A stretch of 64,000 bases of DNA from contig NZ_JASAOF010000025.1 of the NCBI RefSeq assembly GCF_029952525.1, forward strand, positions 26,901 to 90,900, written 5' to 3'. Each line of letters opens with the position of its first letter. The stretch's first letter is position 1. Below the pieces are notes generated by a model. The model was given only the letters and a program-made list of their open reading frames with translations. It had not been told where the DNA came from and made no database searches. Below, piece after piece: positions 1 through 8,756 of the stretch. The stretch comes from Saccharopolyspora ipomoeae (GTDB lineage: Bacteria; Actinomycetota; Actinomycetes; Mycobacteriales; Pseudonocardiaceae). The position numbers were made by a program, and so were the translations under genes.

Positions 1-615
1 ATCTACGAGACGCCGGGCAGCTGGGTGGCGGCGACGCCGACGCACGGGCACGCGACGCTGGTGCTGACCTACTTCCCGCAGTCGCGGTTCCGCGCGGTGC
101 GCGCCGATGCCCGCCGAGCGCACCTGGAGCGGGTTCGCGGCACCGCGCCCGAGCTGTTCGAGCGGCTTCGGGGCGGGGAGCAGGTGGAGCGGTTGCGCGG
201 TTCCGGGGATCAGCAGAACTTCTTCCGGGAGGCGACGGGGCCGGGTTGGGTGCTGGTGGGCGATGCGGGACACCACAAGGATTCGATCACCGCGCGCGGC
301 ATCAGCGACGCGTTCGGCCAGGCCGAGTCGCTGGCGCGGCACATCAGCGGCGAGCTGGATTCGCCGTCGCGGCTGGACGCGGCGTTGCGGGGCTTCGCCG
401 CCGAGCGGGACGGGGCCCTGGCCTCGGGGTACGGGGCGACGCTGTCGGTGGCGCGGATGACGCCGCCGAACGAGCACCGGATGGCGCTGCTGCGGGCGAT
501 CCAGCGGGACGAGGAGTTGACGTCGATCTACTTCGACGCGTTCGCGGGGGCCACCGACATCACGGCGCTGTACACGCCGCGGCTCCGGGAGCTGCTCGTC
601 GAGGACAAGGGGTGA
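1..615 (+). CDS. FAD-dependent monooxygenase, C-terminal part
   Basis: The reading frame is open from base 1, so the gene starts upstream of the window; 204 residues are visible. Near bases 259-310 it encodes GDAGHHKDSITARGISDAF, the GD-type motif that contacts the ribityl chain of FAD in aromatic-hydroxylase and geranylgeranyl-reductase-like flavoproteins. The remainder is an alpha-helical C-terminal region ending with TGA at 613. The N-terminal Rossmann GxGxxG segment is not in view, so the substrate class cannot be named. It is followed 37 nt later by the glycosyltransferase gene on the same strand. The flavoprotein call is fairly safe; the exact reaction is unknown. Confidence 0.75.
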   Translation: MYETPGSWVAATPTHGHATLVLTYFPQSRFRAVRADARRAHLERVRGTAPELFERLRGGEQVERLRGSGDQQNFFREATGPGWVLVGDAGHHKDSITARGISDAFGQAESLARHISGELDSPSRLDAALRGFAAERDGALASGYGATLSVARMTPPNEHRMALLRAIQRDEELTSIYFDAFAGATDITALYTPRLRELLVEDKG

Positions 616-652
616 TTCCTGCCCGGGCGGTTCTGGGGAGAACTGTCCGCTG

Positions 653-3274
653 GTGACGCGGCCGCCCGGGCCGGGAACGGTGCTCGGCGACCGAATTGAC
701 CGAACACCCGGGCGGCTCGGGTGGGCGATGGTGCAGGCTTGGGGCGTGGTCGAACCGAACCTGCCCGTCGTCCCCTCGCCGGTCGTGTCCCTGCCGGTCG
801 TGTCCGTGATCGTCGTCAACTACCGCGGCGCCGACGACACCATCACCTGCCTGCGCGCGGTGCGCGACGAGCTGGACTACCCGGCCGACAAGCTGGAGGT
901 GCTGTGCGTGGACAACGCCTCCGGCGACGACTCCGCGCGGCGCATCCGCGAGGCGGTGCCGGAGGTGCGGCTGATCGAGTCCGCCACCAACACCGGTTTC
1001 GCGGGCGGCTGCAACCTGGCCGCCGCCGAGGCGTCCGGGCAGGTCCTGGCGTTCCTCAACAACGACGCCCGCCCGGACCGCGGCTGGGTGCGCTCCGCGG
1101 TGGAGGTGCTGCGCGCGGAACCGACCGTCGGCGCCGTGGCCAGCAAGGTCCTGGACTGGGACGGCAAGCGCATCGACTTCGTCGACGGCGGTCTCACCTG
1201 GTTCGGCATGGGCTACAAGCGGCACGCCGGTGAGCTCGACGACGGGTCGCACGATGCCGCCCGCGACGTGCTGTTCGGCACCGGCTCGGCGCTGTTCGTG
1301 CGCGCCGAGCTGTTCACCGCGCTGGAGGGCTTCGACGAGCGCTTCTTCATGTTCTACGAGGACGTGGACCTGGGCTGGCGGCTGAACCTGCGCGGCTGGC
1401 GGGTCCGCTACGAGCCGAGGTCGCTGACGTTCCACCGCCATCACGCCTCGATGGCCGAGGTGTCGTCGTCGCGCGAGCACTACCTGCTGGAGCGCAACGC
1501 GCTGGCGGCGCTGTACAAGAACGTCTCCGACGAGACGCTGGCCCGGGCGCTGCCCGCGGCGATGGCGCTGGTGGTGCGGCGGGCGACCGCGCGCGGCGAG
1601 ATCGACCCGACGCAGCTGGAGATCACCCGCCGCGGGGAGACCGAGGACGACGCGCCGGTTCCCGTCGACCGCTCCGCGCTGGCCGGGATGCTGGCCATCG
1701 ACCAGTTCGTGGAACTCCTGCCGTCCCTGAAGGTCTCGCGGGAGCAGGAGCAGCGGGCGCGGGTGCGCACCGACACCGACCTGCTGCCGCTGATGCGCAA
1801 GGCGATGGAGCCCGCCTACCCGCTGCCCCGCTACCTGGCGGCGCACGACGCGCTGGTGGAGGCCTTCGAGCTGGACGAGGTGTTCGGCAGGCCCCGCAAG
1901 ATCGTGGTGATCACCGGCGACGCGGTCAGCGAGCGGATGGCGGGCCCGGCGATCCGCGCCTGGCACATGGCCGAGGTGCTCGCCGCCGAGCACTCCGTCC
2001 GGCTGGTCAGCGTCAACGCGCGGGTGGACCCGCCGGAGTCGGACTTCGAGGTGGTGGCGGCCAAGCCGCGCGAGCTCGCCGAGCACGTCGAGTGGGCCGA
2101 CGTGGTGGTGCTGCAGGGTCACGTGCTGGAGATGGTGCCGGCGCTCAAGCGCGTCGACTCCACCAAGATCGTGGTCTGCGACGTCTACGACCCGATGCAC
2201 CTGGAACTGCTGGAGCAGGGCCGCGACACCGACGACGAGCGCCGCGCGAAGGACCTCGCCGGGGTCACCGACGTGCTCAACGCGCAGCTGGAGCGGGGCG
2301 ATTTCTTCCTGTGCGCCTCGGAGCGCCAGCGGCACTTCTGGCTCGGTCACCTCGCCTCGCTGGGCCGGTTGACGCCCGGGCTCTACGACTCCGATCCGAC
2401 GGTGCGCTCGCTGCTGTCGGTGGTGCCGTTCGGGTTGCCGTCGGCGGCGCCGCGGCGCACCGCTCCCGCGATCAAGGGCACCCGGCCGGGCATCTCGGCC
2501 GACGACAAGGTCGTGCTGTGGGCGGGCGGGGTCTACAGCTGGTTCGACCCGCTGACGCTGCTGCGCGCGGTCGACCGGCTGGCGCAGCGGCGCAGCGACG
2601 TGCGGTTGTTCTTCCTGGGCATGAAGCACCCGAACCCGGACGTGCCGGAGATGGGCATGGCCGGGCAGACGCGGGCGCTGGCCCAGCGGCTGGGCCTGAC
2701 CGACAAGTTCGTGTTCTTCAACGAGACCTGGGTTCCCTACCAGGAGCGGCAGAACTTCCTGCTGGACGCCGATTGCGGTGTCACGACCCACTTCGAGCAC
2801 GTGGAGACGACCTTCGCGTTCCGCACTCGGGTGCTGGACTACCTGTGGTCGGGGCTGCCGGTGATCACCACCGACGGCGACTCGTTCGCGGATCTGGTGC
2901 GCGCCGAGGGCATCGGCGTGGTGGTGCCGCCCGAGGACCCGGATGCGCTGGCCGACGCGCTGGAGAAGGTCCTCTACGACGCCGAGTTCGCCGCCGAGTG
3001 CCGTCGCCGGATCGAACCGGTGCGGGAGCGGTTCACCTGGGAGTCGGTGCTGGCGCCGCTGACGGCGTTCTGCCGCGATCCGCGCCCGGCCGCCGACCGG
3101 CTCAGCGCGTCCGCGCCGCTGGTGCGCACGGCGCAGCCGGGCCGGGTGGAGTCGGTGCGCCGGGATCTGGCGCTGCTGCGGGAATATCTCGACGCCGGTG
3201 GCCCGGCGGAGGTCGCCAAGCGGGCGACCGGGCGGTTGCGGCGCCTGGCCGGGGAACGGCTTCGTGGCCGCTGA
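653..3274 (+). CDS. Fused GT2-GT4 glycosyltransferase
   Basis: This 873-residue protein joins two glycosyltransferase modules. Residues about 48-300 are a GT-A/GT2 domain: VSVIVVNYRG at 50-59, NNDA at 136-139 as the metal-binding DxD equivalent, and EDVDLGWR at 236-243, typical of rhamnosyltransferase-like GT2 enzymes. Residues about 410-800 are a GT-B/GT4 domain, with a nucleotide-sugar acceptor half, the phrase VLWAGGVYSWFDP and a C-terminal TDGDSFADLV region. A Shine-Dalgarno-like GGGGAG lies before GTG 653; an ATG at 728 is an alternative start. Its neighbours, a second GT4 gene and rmlBD, point to assembly of a rhamnose-containing glycan or glycolipid. No signal peptide is seen, so it probably acts at the cytoplasmic face. 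Confidence 0.85.
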   Translation: MTRPPGPGTVLGDRIDRTPGRLGWAMVQAWGVVEPNLPVVPSPVVSLPVVSVIVVNYRGADDTITCLRAVRDELDYPADKLEVLCVDNASGDDSARRIREAVPEVRLIESATNTGFAGGCNLAAAEASGQVLAFLNNDARPDRGWVRSAVEVLRAEPTVGAVASKVLDWDGKRIDFVDGGLTWFGMGYKRHAGELDDGSHDAARDVLFGTGSALFVRAELFTALEGFDERFFMFYEDVDLGWRLNLRGWRVRYEPRSLTFHRHHASMAEVSSSREHYLLERNALAALYKNVSDETLARALPAAMALVVRRATARGEIDPTQLEITRRGETEDDAPVPVDRSALAGMLAIDQFVELLPSLKVSREQEQRARVRTDTDLLPLMRKAMEPAYPLPRYLAAHDALVEAFELDEVFGRPRKIVVITGDAVSERMAGPAIRAWHMAEVLAAEHSVRLVSVNARVDPPESDFEVVAAKPRELAEHVEWADVVVLQGHVLEMVPALKRVDSTKIVVCDVYDPMHLELLEQGRDTDDERRAKDLAGVTDVLNAQLERGDFFLCASERQRHFWLGHLASLGRLTPGLYDSDPTVRSLLSVVPFGLPSAAPRRTAPAIKGTRPGISADDKVVLWAGGVYSWFDPLTLLRAVDRLAQRRSDVRLFFLGMKHPNPDVPEMGMAGQTRALAQRLGLTDKFVFFNETWVPYQERQNFLLDADCGVTTHFEHVETTFAFRTRVLDYLWSGLPVITTDGDSFADLVRAEGIGVVVPPEDPDALADALEKVLYDAEFAAECRRRIEPVRERFTWESVLAPLTAFCRDPRPAADRLSASAPLVRTAQPGRVESVRRDLALLREYLDAGGPAEVAKRATGRLRRLAGERLRGR

Positions 3275-4298
3275 CCTGCGCGTCCTGCTCGACGCCACGC
3301 CGCTGCTGGGCACGCGCACCGGGATCGGCCGGTACACGGCCTCGCTGGTGACCGCGCTGGCGTCCGATGTGGACGTTCGGTTGATCGGGTTCAGCGCGCG
3401 CGGCTGGCGCCGGTTGCGGGGCGAAGCTCCTGCCGGGACGCGCGTGGTGGGGCCGCCGGTTCCGGCGCGCGCGTTGCGGATGTTGTGGCGCGTTGGGCGC
3501 TTTCCGCCGGTCGAGGTCCTGTCCGGACCGGTGGAGGTGGTGCACGGGACGAACTTCGTGCTGCCGCCGTCGCTGCGCGCCGCGGGCGTCGTGACCGTCC
3601 ACGACCTGGCGTTCCTCGACGACCCGTCGCTGGCGGAACCGGATCTGCCCGCGCTGGTGCGGCTTTCGGCGCAGCGGGCGCGGGTGGTGTGCACGCCGAC
3701 GGCGGCGGTGGCCGATCAGGTCGCCGAGCGCTTGGACGTCGCCCCGGAGAAGCTGGCGGTGACGCCGCTGGGCCTGGATCCCGAGTGGTTCTCGGTATCA
3801 CCGGTCCGCGACGACCGGATTCCGCCGGAGTACCTGCTCTTCGTGGGCGCGGACGGACCGCGCAAGGGTCTCGACGTGCTGCGCGCCGCGCTCGCACCGG
3901 ATCTCCCGCCGCTGGTCATCGCCGGTCCGGGTGCTGCGGGTGAGGTCGGCGGCGTGATCCGCACCGGCTACGTCTCCGAGGAGCGGCTGCGGTCGCTGGT
4001 GGCCGGGGCGAGCGCCCTGGTGCTGCCCTCCCGCGACGAGGGCTTCGGCCTCCCGGTCCTGGAGGCCCTGGCCTGCGGCGTCCCGGTGGTCTGCTCGGAC
4101 GTCCCCGCGCTGCGCGAGGTTTCGGGCGGCCACGCGCACTTCGCCCCGGTCGACGACCCGGCCGCGCTGCGCGACGCCCTGCGCCAGGCCCTCACCGCTC
4201 CCCCGGATCCCGAAGCGGGACGCCGGCACGCCAAGACCTTCACCTGGGACCGCTGCGCCGCCCGCACCCGCGAGGCCTACCTGCACGCCCTCGCCTAA
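3264..4298 (+). CDS. GT4-family glycosyltransferase
   Basis: This is a 344-residue GT-B fold enzyme. GTG 3264 is chosen because it follows GGGGAACG by a normal distance and begins with VAADLRVLLDATPL, the usual start of these enzymes; it overlaps the end of the preceding gene by 11 nt, suggesting translational coupling. The donor-binding half has LLFVGADGPRKGLD and the E-x7-E signature EGFGLPVLE, followed by ACGVPVVCSDVPALREV. This architecture is typical of mannosyl/rhamnosyl/glucosyl transferases in surface polysaccharide clusters. The sugar donor cannot be read from sequence. The downstream 286 nt hold only palindromic repeats before the convergent rmlD. Confidence 0.85.
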   Translation: MAADLRVLLDATPLLGTRTGIGRYTASLVTALASDVDVRLIGFSARGWRRLRGEAPAGTRVVGPPVPARALRMLWRVGRFPPVEVLSGPVEVVHGTNFVLPPSLRAAGVVTVHDLAFLDDPSLAEPDLPALVRLSAQRARVVCTPTAAVADQVAERLDVAPEKLAVTPLGLDPEWFSVSPVRDDRIPPEYLLFVGADGPRKGLDVLRAALAPDLPPLVIAGPGAAGEVGGVIRTGYVSEERLRSLVAGASALVLPSRDEGFGLPVLEALACGVPVVCSDVPALREVSGGHAHFAPVDDPAALRDALRQALTAPPDPEAGRRHAKTFTWDRCAARTREAYLHALA

Positions 4299-4334
4299 CC
4301 GCCGCTCCAGTCGAAACCCCGACCACCACCAAGG

Positions 4335-4579
4335 GGGAAGTTTTCATGAAAACTTCCCTCCCCCACGAAGTCCCACACCCACTGAGCGGGGAGGTTTTCA
4401 TGAAAACCTCCCCACCGACTGAACCCCCACCAGGAACCCCGATACCGACGTAGTTCCTGGTCACGGCACTTTCCGGGTGCAGTTCTCTTGCGGATCGTCG
4501 CGACGTTCTCATGAAAACTTCCCCCACTCACGACGTCGCCGCCGAGGTTTCGGTGACCGGGGAAGTTTTCATGAAAACT
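4335..4579. repeat. Cluster of four TTTTCATGAAAA palindromes
   Basis: Four copies of one palindrome lie between the convergent 3' ends of the GT4 gene and rmlD: 4335-4358 (24 bp perfect), 4388-4413 (26 bp perfect), 4505-4520 (imperfect) and 4564-4579. All are centred on TTTTCATGAAAA, with G/C-rich flanks such as GGGAAG/CTTCCC or GGGGAGG/CCTCCCC. The perfect copies form strong hairpins in either transcript direction, so a bidirectional terminator role is plausible. The same family recurs at 40600-40869. Confidence 0.85.
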
Positions 4580-4584
4580 GCGCA

Positions 4585-5502
4585 TCATCCTGGGTGGAAG
4601 GCCTCGGGGTTGGTGGTGAGGGCTTGGTGGAGGGCATCGTGCCAGGGACGGAGCGGGGTGAGGCCCGCGTCGTGCCAGGCGTCGCCGGAGAGGACCGAGT
4701 AAGCGGGGCGCGGGGTCTTGGTCGGGTAGTCCGCGGTCGTGCAGGGGTTCACCCGCCGCGGGTCGAGTCCGAGCTCGGTGAAGATCGCGCGGGCGAACTC
4801 GAACCAGCTGGTGCTGCCGGTGTTGGTGCAGTGCAGCACCCGCTGCGACGGTCCGAGACCGGTCGCGACGGGTTCGGCCAGTTCCAGCAGTCCCGCCGCC
4901 AGGTCGGCGGCCCAGGTCGGAGAGCCGATCTGGTCGTCCACGACGGACAGCTCGTCGCGCTGGGCGGCGAGCCGGGCCATCGTCTTGACGAAGTTGCCGC
5001 CGTGCGCGCCGTAGACCCACGCGGTGCGCACGATCCAGGCGCGCGCACCGGAGTCCAGCACCGCCTGCTCGCCGTCGAGCTTGGTGCGGCCGTAGACGGT
5101 GCGCGGCCCGGTGTCGTCGGTGGGCTCGTAGGGCCGGTCGGCGTCGCCGGGGAAGACGTAGTCGGTGGAGACGTGCAGCAGCGGCAGGTCGCTGTCGCGG
5201 CAGGCTTCGGCCAGCGCGGCCGGGCCCGCGACGTTGACCTGGTGGGCGCCGTCGGGGTCGGATTCGGCCGCGTCGACGGCGGTGTAGGCGGCGGTGTTGA
5301 TCACCACCGGGCGCAGGTCGGTGTCGCGTGCGGCTTCGGCGAAGGCCTCGACGGCGTCGCGCACCTCCTCGCGATCGGTGATGTCGAGCTCCGCCGAACC
5401 CGGTGCGTGCACGAGGGCGCCGCGCCGGGAAGCGAGGATCGCCGACAGCTCCGAGCCGACCTGGCCCTTCCCGCCGGGCACCAGCACCGCCAGGCGGGTC
5501 AC
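4585..5502 (-). CDS. rmlD: dTDP-4-dehydrorhamnose reductase RmlD
   Basis: A 305-residue extended short-chain dehydrogenase that reduces dTDP-4-keto-L-rhamnose to dTDP-L-rhamnose, the last step of the pathway. Visible features are the NAD(P)-binding GGKGQVG at 10-16, NTAAYTAVD, the catalytic STDYVF segment and the YGRTK (YxxxK) dyad, followed by GNFVKTM. The GTG start at 5502 overlaps the rmlB stop as GTGA, so translation is coupled to rmlB. The ring epimerase rmlC and the thymidylyltransferase rmlA are not in the window. The order rmlB-rmlD next to glycosyltransferases supports wall or glycan rhamnose supply. Confidence 0.95.
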   Translation of the reverse strand: MTRLAVLVPGGKGQVGSELSAILASRRGALVHAPGSAELDITDREEVRDAVEAFAEAARDTDLRPVVINTAAYTAVDAAESDPDGAHQVNVAGPAALAEACRDSDLPLLHVSTDYVFPGDADRPYEPTDDTGPRTVYGRTKLDGEQAVLDSGARAWIVRTAWVYGAHGGNFVKTMARLAAQRDELSVVDDQIGSPTWAADLAAGLLELAEPVATGLGPSQRVLHCTNTGSTSWFEFARAIFTELGLDPRRVNPCTTADYPTKTPRPAYSVLSGDAWHDAGLTPLRPWHDALHQALTTNPEAFHPG

Positions 5503-6488
5503 CGGGTCACCGCCGCGCGCTGCTTGAGCGGTTCCCACCAGGCCCGGTTCTGCCGGTACCAGGCGATGGTGTCGCGCAGGCCGGTCTCGAAGTCGACCTG
5601 CGGGGCGTAGCCGAGCTGCTCGGTGATCTTGGTGTGGTCGACCGAGTAGCGGCGGTCGTGGCCCTTGCGGTCGGCGACCTGCTCGACCATCGAGAAGTCC
5701 AGCCCGAACTCGGCGAGCAGCCGTTCGGTGAGCTCGCGGTTGGTCAGCTCGGTGCCGCCGCCGATGTTGTAGATCTCGCCCGGCGTCCCGGACTCGGCGA
5801 CCAGCTGGATGCCGCGGCAGTGGTCGTCGACGTGCAGCCAGTCGCGCACGTTCATCCCGTCGCCGTAGAGGGGAACCTCGCGCCCGTCCATCAGGTTGGT
5901 GATGAACAGCGGCAGCACCTTCTCCGGGAACTGGTACGGGCCGTAGTTGTTCGAGCACCGCGTGATGCACACCGGCAGCCCGTGGGTGCGCTGGTAGGCG
6001 CGCGCGAGGAGGTCGGAACCGGCTTTGGCGGCGGAATATGGCGAGTTCGGCTCGAGAAGATGATCTTCTGGCCACGAACCGGTATCGATCGTCCCGTAGA
6101 CCTCGTCGGTGGAGACGTGGACGAACCGGCCGACGCCGGCGTCCAGCGCGGCCTGCAGCAGCGCGTTGGTGCCCACCACGTTGGTCATCACGAAGGCGTC
6201 GGAGCCGGTGATGGAGCGGTCCACGTGGGTCTCGGCGGCGAAGTGCACGACGACGTCGACGCTGGTCATCAGGCCCGCGAGCAGGTCTCGATCGCAGATG
6301 TCGCCGCGCACGAACCGCAGTCTCGGGTCGTCGGCGACCTCGGCCAGGTTGGCCTCGTTGCCCGCGTAGGTCAGCTTGTCGAGCACGACCACTTCGGCGT
6401 CGCCGAAGGCGGGGTAGGCCCCACCGAGCAGCTGCCTGACGTAGTGCGAGCCGATGAAGCCGGCTCCACCGGTGACCAGAATCCGCAT
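5499..6488 (-). CDS. rmlB: dTDP-glucose 4,6-dehydratase RmlB
   Basis: A 329-residue enzyme converting dTDP-D-glucose to dTDP-4-keto-6-deoxy-D-glucose with bound NAD+. The N-terminus has the nucleotide-binding GGAGFIGS at 7-14; STDEVYG at 126-132 carries the catalytic Thr-Asp-Glu triad; YSAAK at 151-155 supplies Tyr/Lys. SNNYGPYQFPEK and RDWLHVDDH are family hallmarks. Length is normal for the family. ATG 6488 is the start; the gene heads the rmlB-rmlD operon and is divergent from the LCP gene at 6746. The dTDP-glucose assignment rests on close resemblance to RmlB and on rmlD being adjacent. Confidence 0.95.
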   Translation of the reverse strand: MRILVTGGAGFIGSHYVRQLLGGAYPAFGDAEVVVLDKLTYAGNEANLAEVADDPRLRFVRGDICDRDLLAGLMTSVDVVVHFAAETHVDRSITGSDAFVMTNVVGTNALLQAALDAGVGRFVHVSTDEVYGTIDTGSWPEDHLLEPNSPYSAAKAGSDLLARAYQRTHGLPVCITRCSNNYGPYQFPEKVLPLFITNLMDGREVPLYGDGMNVRDWLHVDDHCRGIQLVAESGTPGEIYNIGGGTELTNRELTERLLAEFGLDFSMVEQVADRKGHDRRYSVDHTKITEQLGYAPQVDFETGLRDTIAWYRQNRAWWEPLKQRAAVTR

Positions 6489-6745
6489 TCCGCCTCTTCC
6501 TCGTCCTGCGCGGGCAGTAGGCGCACCGCCCGCGATGGGCAGTCTGACATGCGCCGATGCCCGCTCGAATCGACTCCCAAGTTACGTACGGTCACAGCGC
6601 AACTTCACCCATATGAGTGAGGTCACCAGATTCCGAGGGACCCGTCATGGTTCGAGTGGATCACCGTTAGCCTTCATCAGGAAGTCGGGCAACATCACTC
6701 CTGAAGGTGTAACGCTCGCCCCCGCAGCCCCCGAGGAGGAATCGC
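6489..6745. promoter_or_regulatory. Divergent rmlB / LCP promoter region
   Basis: This 257-nt gap separates divergent rmlB and the LCP gene and must hold promoters for both. On the minus strand TTGCGC followed by TACGTAAC (about 6582-6605) could be a -35/-10 pair for rmlB. A near-palindrome CACCCATATGAGTG sits at about 6606-6619. For the LCP gene only a GAGGAGG Shine-Dalgarno just before 6746 is clear. The promoter boxes are inferred. Confidence 0.4.
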
Positions 6746-8491
6746 GTGGACGACCGGCCGAGGCGGCCCGGGAGCCCTGATGGGCGGCCCGGCCGAGGTG
6801 TTCCGCCCCGTGGATCGGGTGGCGGATCGGCTCGTCCCGGCGCAGCCGCCGGACGGCCGCAGGGCGCCCGCCGCACCGGTGCCCCCAGCGCCGCGAAGGC
6901 CGGTGCCGCCGGTGCCGTGAAGAGCGCTCCCGCAGCTGCTCAGAGTAAGGCCGCAGCGCGGAAATCCGCTCGAAACGGTGAAGACATATCGCCTGACGAT
7001 GTGTGGAGCCGAGGCGGTTTCTGGCAGCGCAAGGCCACCCGCAACGGAGCCCGCACGCTCATCGCCCTGCTGTCGGTGATCGTCCTGTGCGTGACCGGGT
7101 TCGCCTGGGCCATGTTCCGCCCGGGCGCGGGCGGCACCGGCACCGCCGACGTCATCGGCGGCGGCTTCTCCGCCCCCGACGGCGCCACCGACATCCTGCT
7201 GATCGGCAACGACAGCCGCACCGACGCCCAGGGCAACCCGCTGCCCAAGCAGCTCCTGCAGGAGCTGCGCACCACCCAGGAGGGCGGCGACCTCACCGAC
7301 GCGGTGATCCTGGTGCGCATCCCCAACGACGGCAAGAGCGCCAGCGCGATGTCCTTCCCCCGGGACACGATGGTCGACAGCGGCTTCGGCGACGGCAAGC
7401 ACAAGCTCACCGAGACCATGAACCGCGGCAAGGACGCCGAGCGCGCAAAGCTCCAGGACGACGGGGTCACCGACCCCAAGGAGCTCGACGAGAAGTCGCG
7501 GCTGGCCGGCAAGCAGGCGCTGCTGGAGACCATCGAGAAGCTCACCGGCGTCAGCATCGACCACTACGCCGAGGTGAACCTGCTCGGCTTCTACGAGATC
7601 ACCAAGGCCGTCGGCGGCGTCGAGGTCTGCCTCAACGAGGCCACCAAGGACAGCTACTCGGGCGCCGACTTCGCCAAGGGCGTGCAGACGATCGAGGGCG
7701 CCGACGCGCTCGCCTTCGTCCGGCAGCGGCACGGCCTGCTCAACGAGCTCTCCCGCGGCAAGCGCCAGCAGGTGTTCATGTCGGCGCTGGCCCGCCGCAT
7801 CCTGTCCTCCGGCACGCTGGCCAACCCGGCCAAGCTCAGCGACCTGATCGACGCGATCAACAAGTCGGTCACCCTCGACCCGGCGCTGGCCAACGACATC
7901 CTCGGCTTCGCCGAGCAGATGCAGGGCGTCGCCGGCGGCAACGTGCAGTTCTACAGCGCCCCGGTGCACCTGGTCGGCGAGTCCGGCCAGGAGGACGTCA
8001 CGCTCAACATCGCCGAGAGCAAGCAGTTCGCGGCCGACCTGCTGCTGCCGCCGCAGCAGCGCGCCCAGAAGCTGGCGACGCTGAAGTCCCCCACCAAGAT
8101 CAGCACCAGCGTCTACAACGCCTCCGGCATCAGCGGCCTGGCCGCCAACGTGCTGGAGGAGCTGACCAGCCAGGGCTTCCAGGAGGGCAGCAGCGCCAAC
8201 GCCGAGACCCGCAGCTCCTCGGTCGTCTACTACGCCAACGGCGAGGAGGACGCGGGCAAGATGGTCGCCGAGTCGCTCGGCGGTGGCATCGCCACGGAGG
8301 TCAGCCCCAACCTCAGCGCGGGCAGCGTCGAGGTCTACATCGGCAAGGACTACAAGGGCCCCGGCAAGCAGAACTTCACCGGCGCCCCCACCCTCCGCCT
8401 CGACGGCCTGAACAAGGCCGCCCCGCTGCGCACCCAGGCGGACACGGGCAACGACCCGATCACCGCCGACGGCGTGCCCTGCATCGACTGA
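6746..8491 (+). CDS. LCP (LytR-CpsA-Psr) family ligase with LytR_C domain
   Basis: A 581-residue membrane enzyme. LCP proteins transfer undecaprenyl-phosphate-linked glycopolymers onto peptidoglycan outside the membrane. Residues 1-100 are a disordered Gly/Pro/Arg/Ala-rich cytoplasmic segment; 103-123 is one transmembrane helix; about 145-340 is the LCP catalytic domain with ATDILLIGNDSRTDAQG, SFPRDTMVD, a central DHYAEVNLLGFY and FVRQRHGL; about 440-530 is a LytR_C domain. GTG 6746 follows GAGGAGG. It sits divergently from rmlB and resembles the LCP gene next to rmlD in mycobacteria, which suggests that the rhamnose-bearing glycan is the cargo. It is one of two LCP genes here. Confidence 0.92.
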   Translation: MDDRPRRPGSPDGRPGRGVPPRGSGGGSARPGAAAGRPQGARRTGAPSAAKAGAAGAVKSAPAAAQSKAAARKSARNGEDISPDDVWSRGGFWQRKATRNGARTLIALLSVIVLCVTGFAWAMFRPGAGGTGTADVIGGGFSAPDGATDILLIGNDSRTDAQGNPLPKQLLQELRTTQEGGDLTDAVILVRIPNDGKSASAMSFPRDTMVDSGFGDGKHKLTETMNRGKDAERAKLQDDGVTDPKELDEKSRLAGKQALLETIEKLTGVSIDHYAEVNLLGFYEITKAVGGVEVCLNEATKDSYSGADFAKGVQTIEGADALAFVRQRHGLLNELSRGKRQQVFMSALARRILSSGTLANPAKLSDLIDAINKSVTLDPALANDILGFAEQMQGVAGGNVQFYSAPVHLVGESGQEDVTLNIAESKQFAADLLLPPQQRAQKLATLKSPTKISTSVYNASGISGLAANVLEELTSQGFQEGSSANAETRSSSVVYYANGEEDAGKMVAESLGGGIATEVSPNLSAGSVEVYIGKDYKGPGKQNFTGAPTLRLDGLNKAAPLRTQADTGNDPITADGVPCID

Positions 8492-8497
8492 CGAGCT

Positions 8498-8615
8498 GGG
8501 GAACCTTCCTGTCACCGCGGTGGCAGGAAGGTTCCCCTGCTCCCCGGTGACACATCGATTCCCCTCGCCTGGTGGCAGGAAGGCTCCCTTCCTCTCGGGT
8601 GGCAGGAAGGTTCCC
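8498..8615. repeat. GGTGGCAGGAAGGTTCCC repeats and LCP terminator
   Basis: Immediately after the LCP stop an inverted repeat with 19-nt arms (GGGGAACCTTCCTG... and ...CAGGAAGGTTCCCC, one mismatch) spans 8498-8536 and should act as a strong transcription terminator. Two direct half copies of the right arm follow at 8571-8588 and 8598-8615 (GGTGGCAGGAAGGYTCCC), not paired into hairpins. A looser relative is seen near 9377-9400. The unit is different from the TTTTCATGAAAA family. Confidence 0.75.
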
Positions 8616-8756
8616 TCGCGCACGTCGGGCGGGGGACGATTCTCTCCGCGATTCCTTTCCGGACGCCGGGCAACCACTTCGGCTCCGAGGCGTCTTACAG
8701 GGCAGAGGCGGGAGGAACGCTCCCGCGACGCACAACCCTGGGGGAAGGACTCACTC

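Noticed and set aside
560..3694. Very long open frame on the minus strand across both glycosyltransferase genes
   Set aside because: It has Arg/Pro/His-rich, low-complexity composition typical of antisense frames in high-GC DNA, and it overlaps two genes with clear glycosyltransferase motifs.
8520..8756. Upstream extension of the DUF4232 lipoprotein ORF
   Set aside because: The extension covers repeat DNA; the lipobox signal peptide and a strong Shine-Dalgarno fix the start at 8757.
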